Assembly: GCA_945901825.1 (NCBI GenBank)
Contig: CAMDMC010000010.1
Span: 1 to 51,493, forward strand
Reading direction: 5' to 3'
Length of the DNA: 51,493 nucleotides
Source of the DNA: Bordetella parapertussis
Lineage (GTDB): Bacteria > Pseudomonadota > Gammaproteobacteria > Burkholderiales > Burkholderiaceae_A
Made by a program: the position numbers and the translations under genes. The notes under the pieces are model-generated. The model made no database searches. It was not told where the DNA came from and saw only the letters and a list, made by a program, of their open reading frames with translations. Shown piece by piece: positions 51,023-51,493 of this stretch (position 1 is its first letter; every line of letters begins with the position of its first letter).

Positions 51023-51364
51023 TAAAATTTTCACGAGCTAGGTTATTGATTTAAAGAAATAAATACGAAACCTGTAAACTCTTCGCTAAGTCACGCTGTT
51101 GCCTCTTGAGCATATACAGCACGAACTTCTGACTCGCATGGGCTTGGGCAAGAGTTGCAGTAGAGGCTTGCTGGGCCCATTTGCTTTTATTTGGCTCATT
51201 GGACTCGCGAGCATCATCGGCATCCTCTCAGTCCCGGTCCTTGAGCTCAAGTTCCCGCAACAAGCTCTTATTTTTGATCTCAAGTTTTCCTCAATACGGT
51301 CGAACTACTAACAGATGAGGATAAATTCGCCTATCAGTTTGATGCCAAAGACGACTAAATAACT
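51023..51364. other. AT-rich stretch without a confident gene
   Basis: This part is richer in A and T than the rest of the window. A plus-strand frame at 51099-51311 encodes 70 residues with a hydrophobic middle (IWLIGLASIIGILSVPVL), but its start is TTG and has no ribosome site. Directly after, another frame (TVELLTDEDKFAYQFDAKDD, stop near 51357) looks coding-like but has no start, so a broken gene is possible. I see nothing firm. Confidence 0.35.
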
Positions 51365-51493
51365 ATGCTTATTGAACCAATCGAGCTCGCTCGTATAAAA
51401 ATCAGGCCTGAAATAGAGATTCTTCAGGCTCTGAAGGTGGGCGACAGCATTTTCTGCTCTGAGGAAAAAAAGGCACAGAGCCTTAGAAGTCTC
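51365..51493 (+). CDS. partial phage-like small protein, cut by window end
   Basis: An ATG at 51365 opens a frame that runs to the window edge (43 codons). It contains LQALKVGDSIFCSEEKKAQS, then LRSL. The VGDSIF ... LRS pattern is like small proteins in phage and integrative-element gene sets (L-x-VGdSF followed by a helical LRS segment). Only the start is visible, so the family is tentative. It fits the view that DNA right of the tRNA scar belongs to an element. Confidence 0.4.
   Translation, partial: MLIEPIELARIKIRPEIEILQALKVGDSIFCSEEKKAQSLRSL

Noticed and set aside
51099..51311. 70-codon frame with a hydrophobic segment as a membrane protein gene
   Set aside because: TTG start, no ribosome site, and no recognisable family; kept only as a note on the AT-rich stretch.

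Overview
The window reads as a chromosomal segment of a betaproteobacterium, most likely in the order Burkholderiales. This rests on the mix of genes (TAXI-type TRAP transporter, YbbP-like permease, HDLRQPL-type histidine kinase paired with a NarL-type regulator, CoA-ester catabolism), moderately high GC and tight GTGA/ATGA gene overlaps. I cannot name a genus. No rRNA, intact tRNA, CRISPR array or insertion sequence is visible.

Left part (1-21.4 kb) holds ordinary metabolism and transport. A minus-strand export operon (6770 to 33) encodes a periplasmic adaptor, an ABC ATPase, two MacB/FtsX-type permeases and a large YbbP-like permease. Next come a SUMF1-fold exported protein, a dienelactone hydrolase, O-acetylhomoserine sulfhydrylase, gamma-glutamyltranspeptidase, a PQQ-type sugar dehydrogenase, glutathione peroxidase, an old-yellow-enzyme homologue and a 3-hydroxyacyl-CoA dehydrogenase. 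A plus-strand block follows with a TAXI TRAP binding protein, a fused TRAP permease, an enolase-superfamily enzyme and PurT.

The centre (about 21.5-45.1 kb) is the most distinctive part: a type VI secretion system (T6SS) with a regulatory and unknown-function block in front. The structural order is tssB, tssC, hcp, tssE, tssF, tssG, vgrG, a YwqK/MORN-like gene, a DUF4280 PAAR-like gene, a small membrane protein, tssJ, tssK, tssL, tssM, tssA. No tssH/clpV is present, and TssM has lost both nucleotide-binding motifs. The block in front holds a two-helix membrane protein, an unknown 218-residue protein, a seven-helix PAS protein without a kinase domain, a 68-residue single-helix protein, a NarL-type response regulator, a convergent histidine kinase with no extracellular sensor and a receiver-like tail without a phosphoacceptor, and a coiled-coil protein. 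A 12-bp dyad (ATACT-WW-AGTAT) lies before tssB and between the kinase and coiled-coil genes, and a diverged copy lies before the first membrane-protein gene. This suggests one operator ties the block to the secretion genes. I regard the split sensor/kinase block plus operator plus atypical T6SS as the best candidate for an undescribed system.

Right part (45.2-51.5 kb) is a minus-strand CoA-ester catabolic cluster (thiolase, acyl-CoA ligase, iron alcohol dehydrogenase, thioesterase), then a small cytochrome c and a PDZ lipoprotein. At 50978-51022 lies the 3' part of a tRNA (anticodon loop to CCA) with no 5' half, followed by AT-rich DNA and the start of a phage-like reading frame. This looks like the edge of an integrated element that continues beyond the window.
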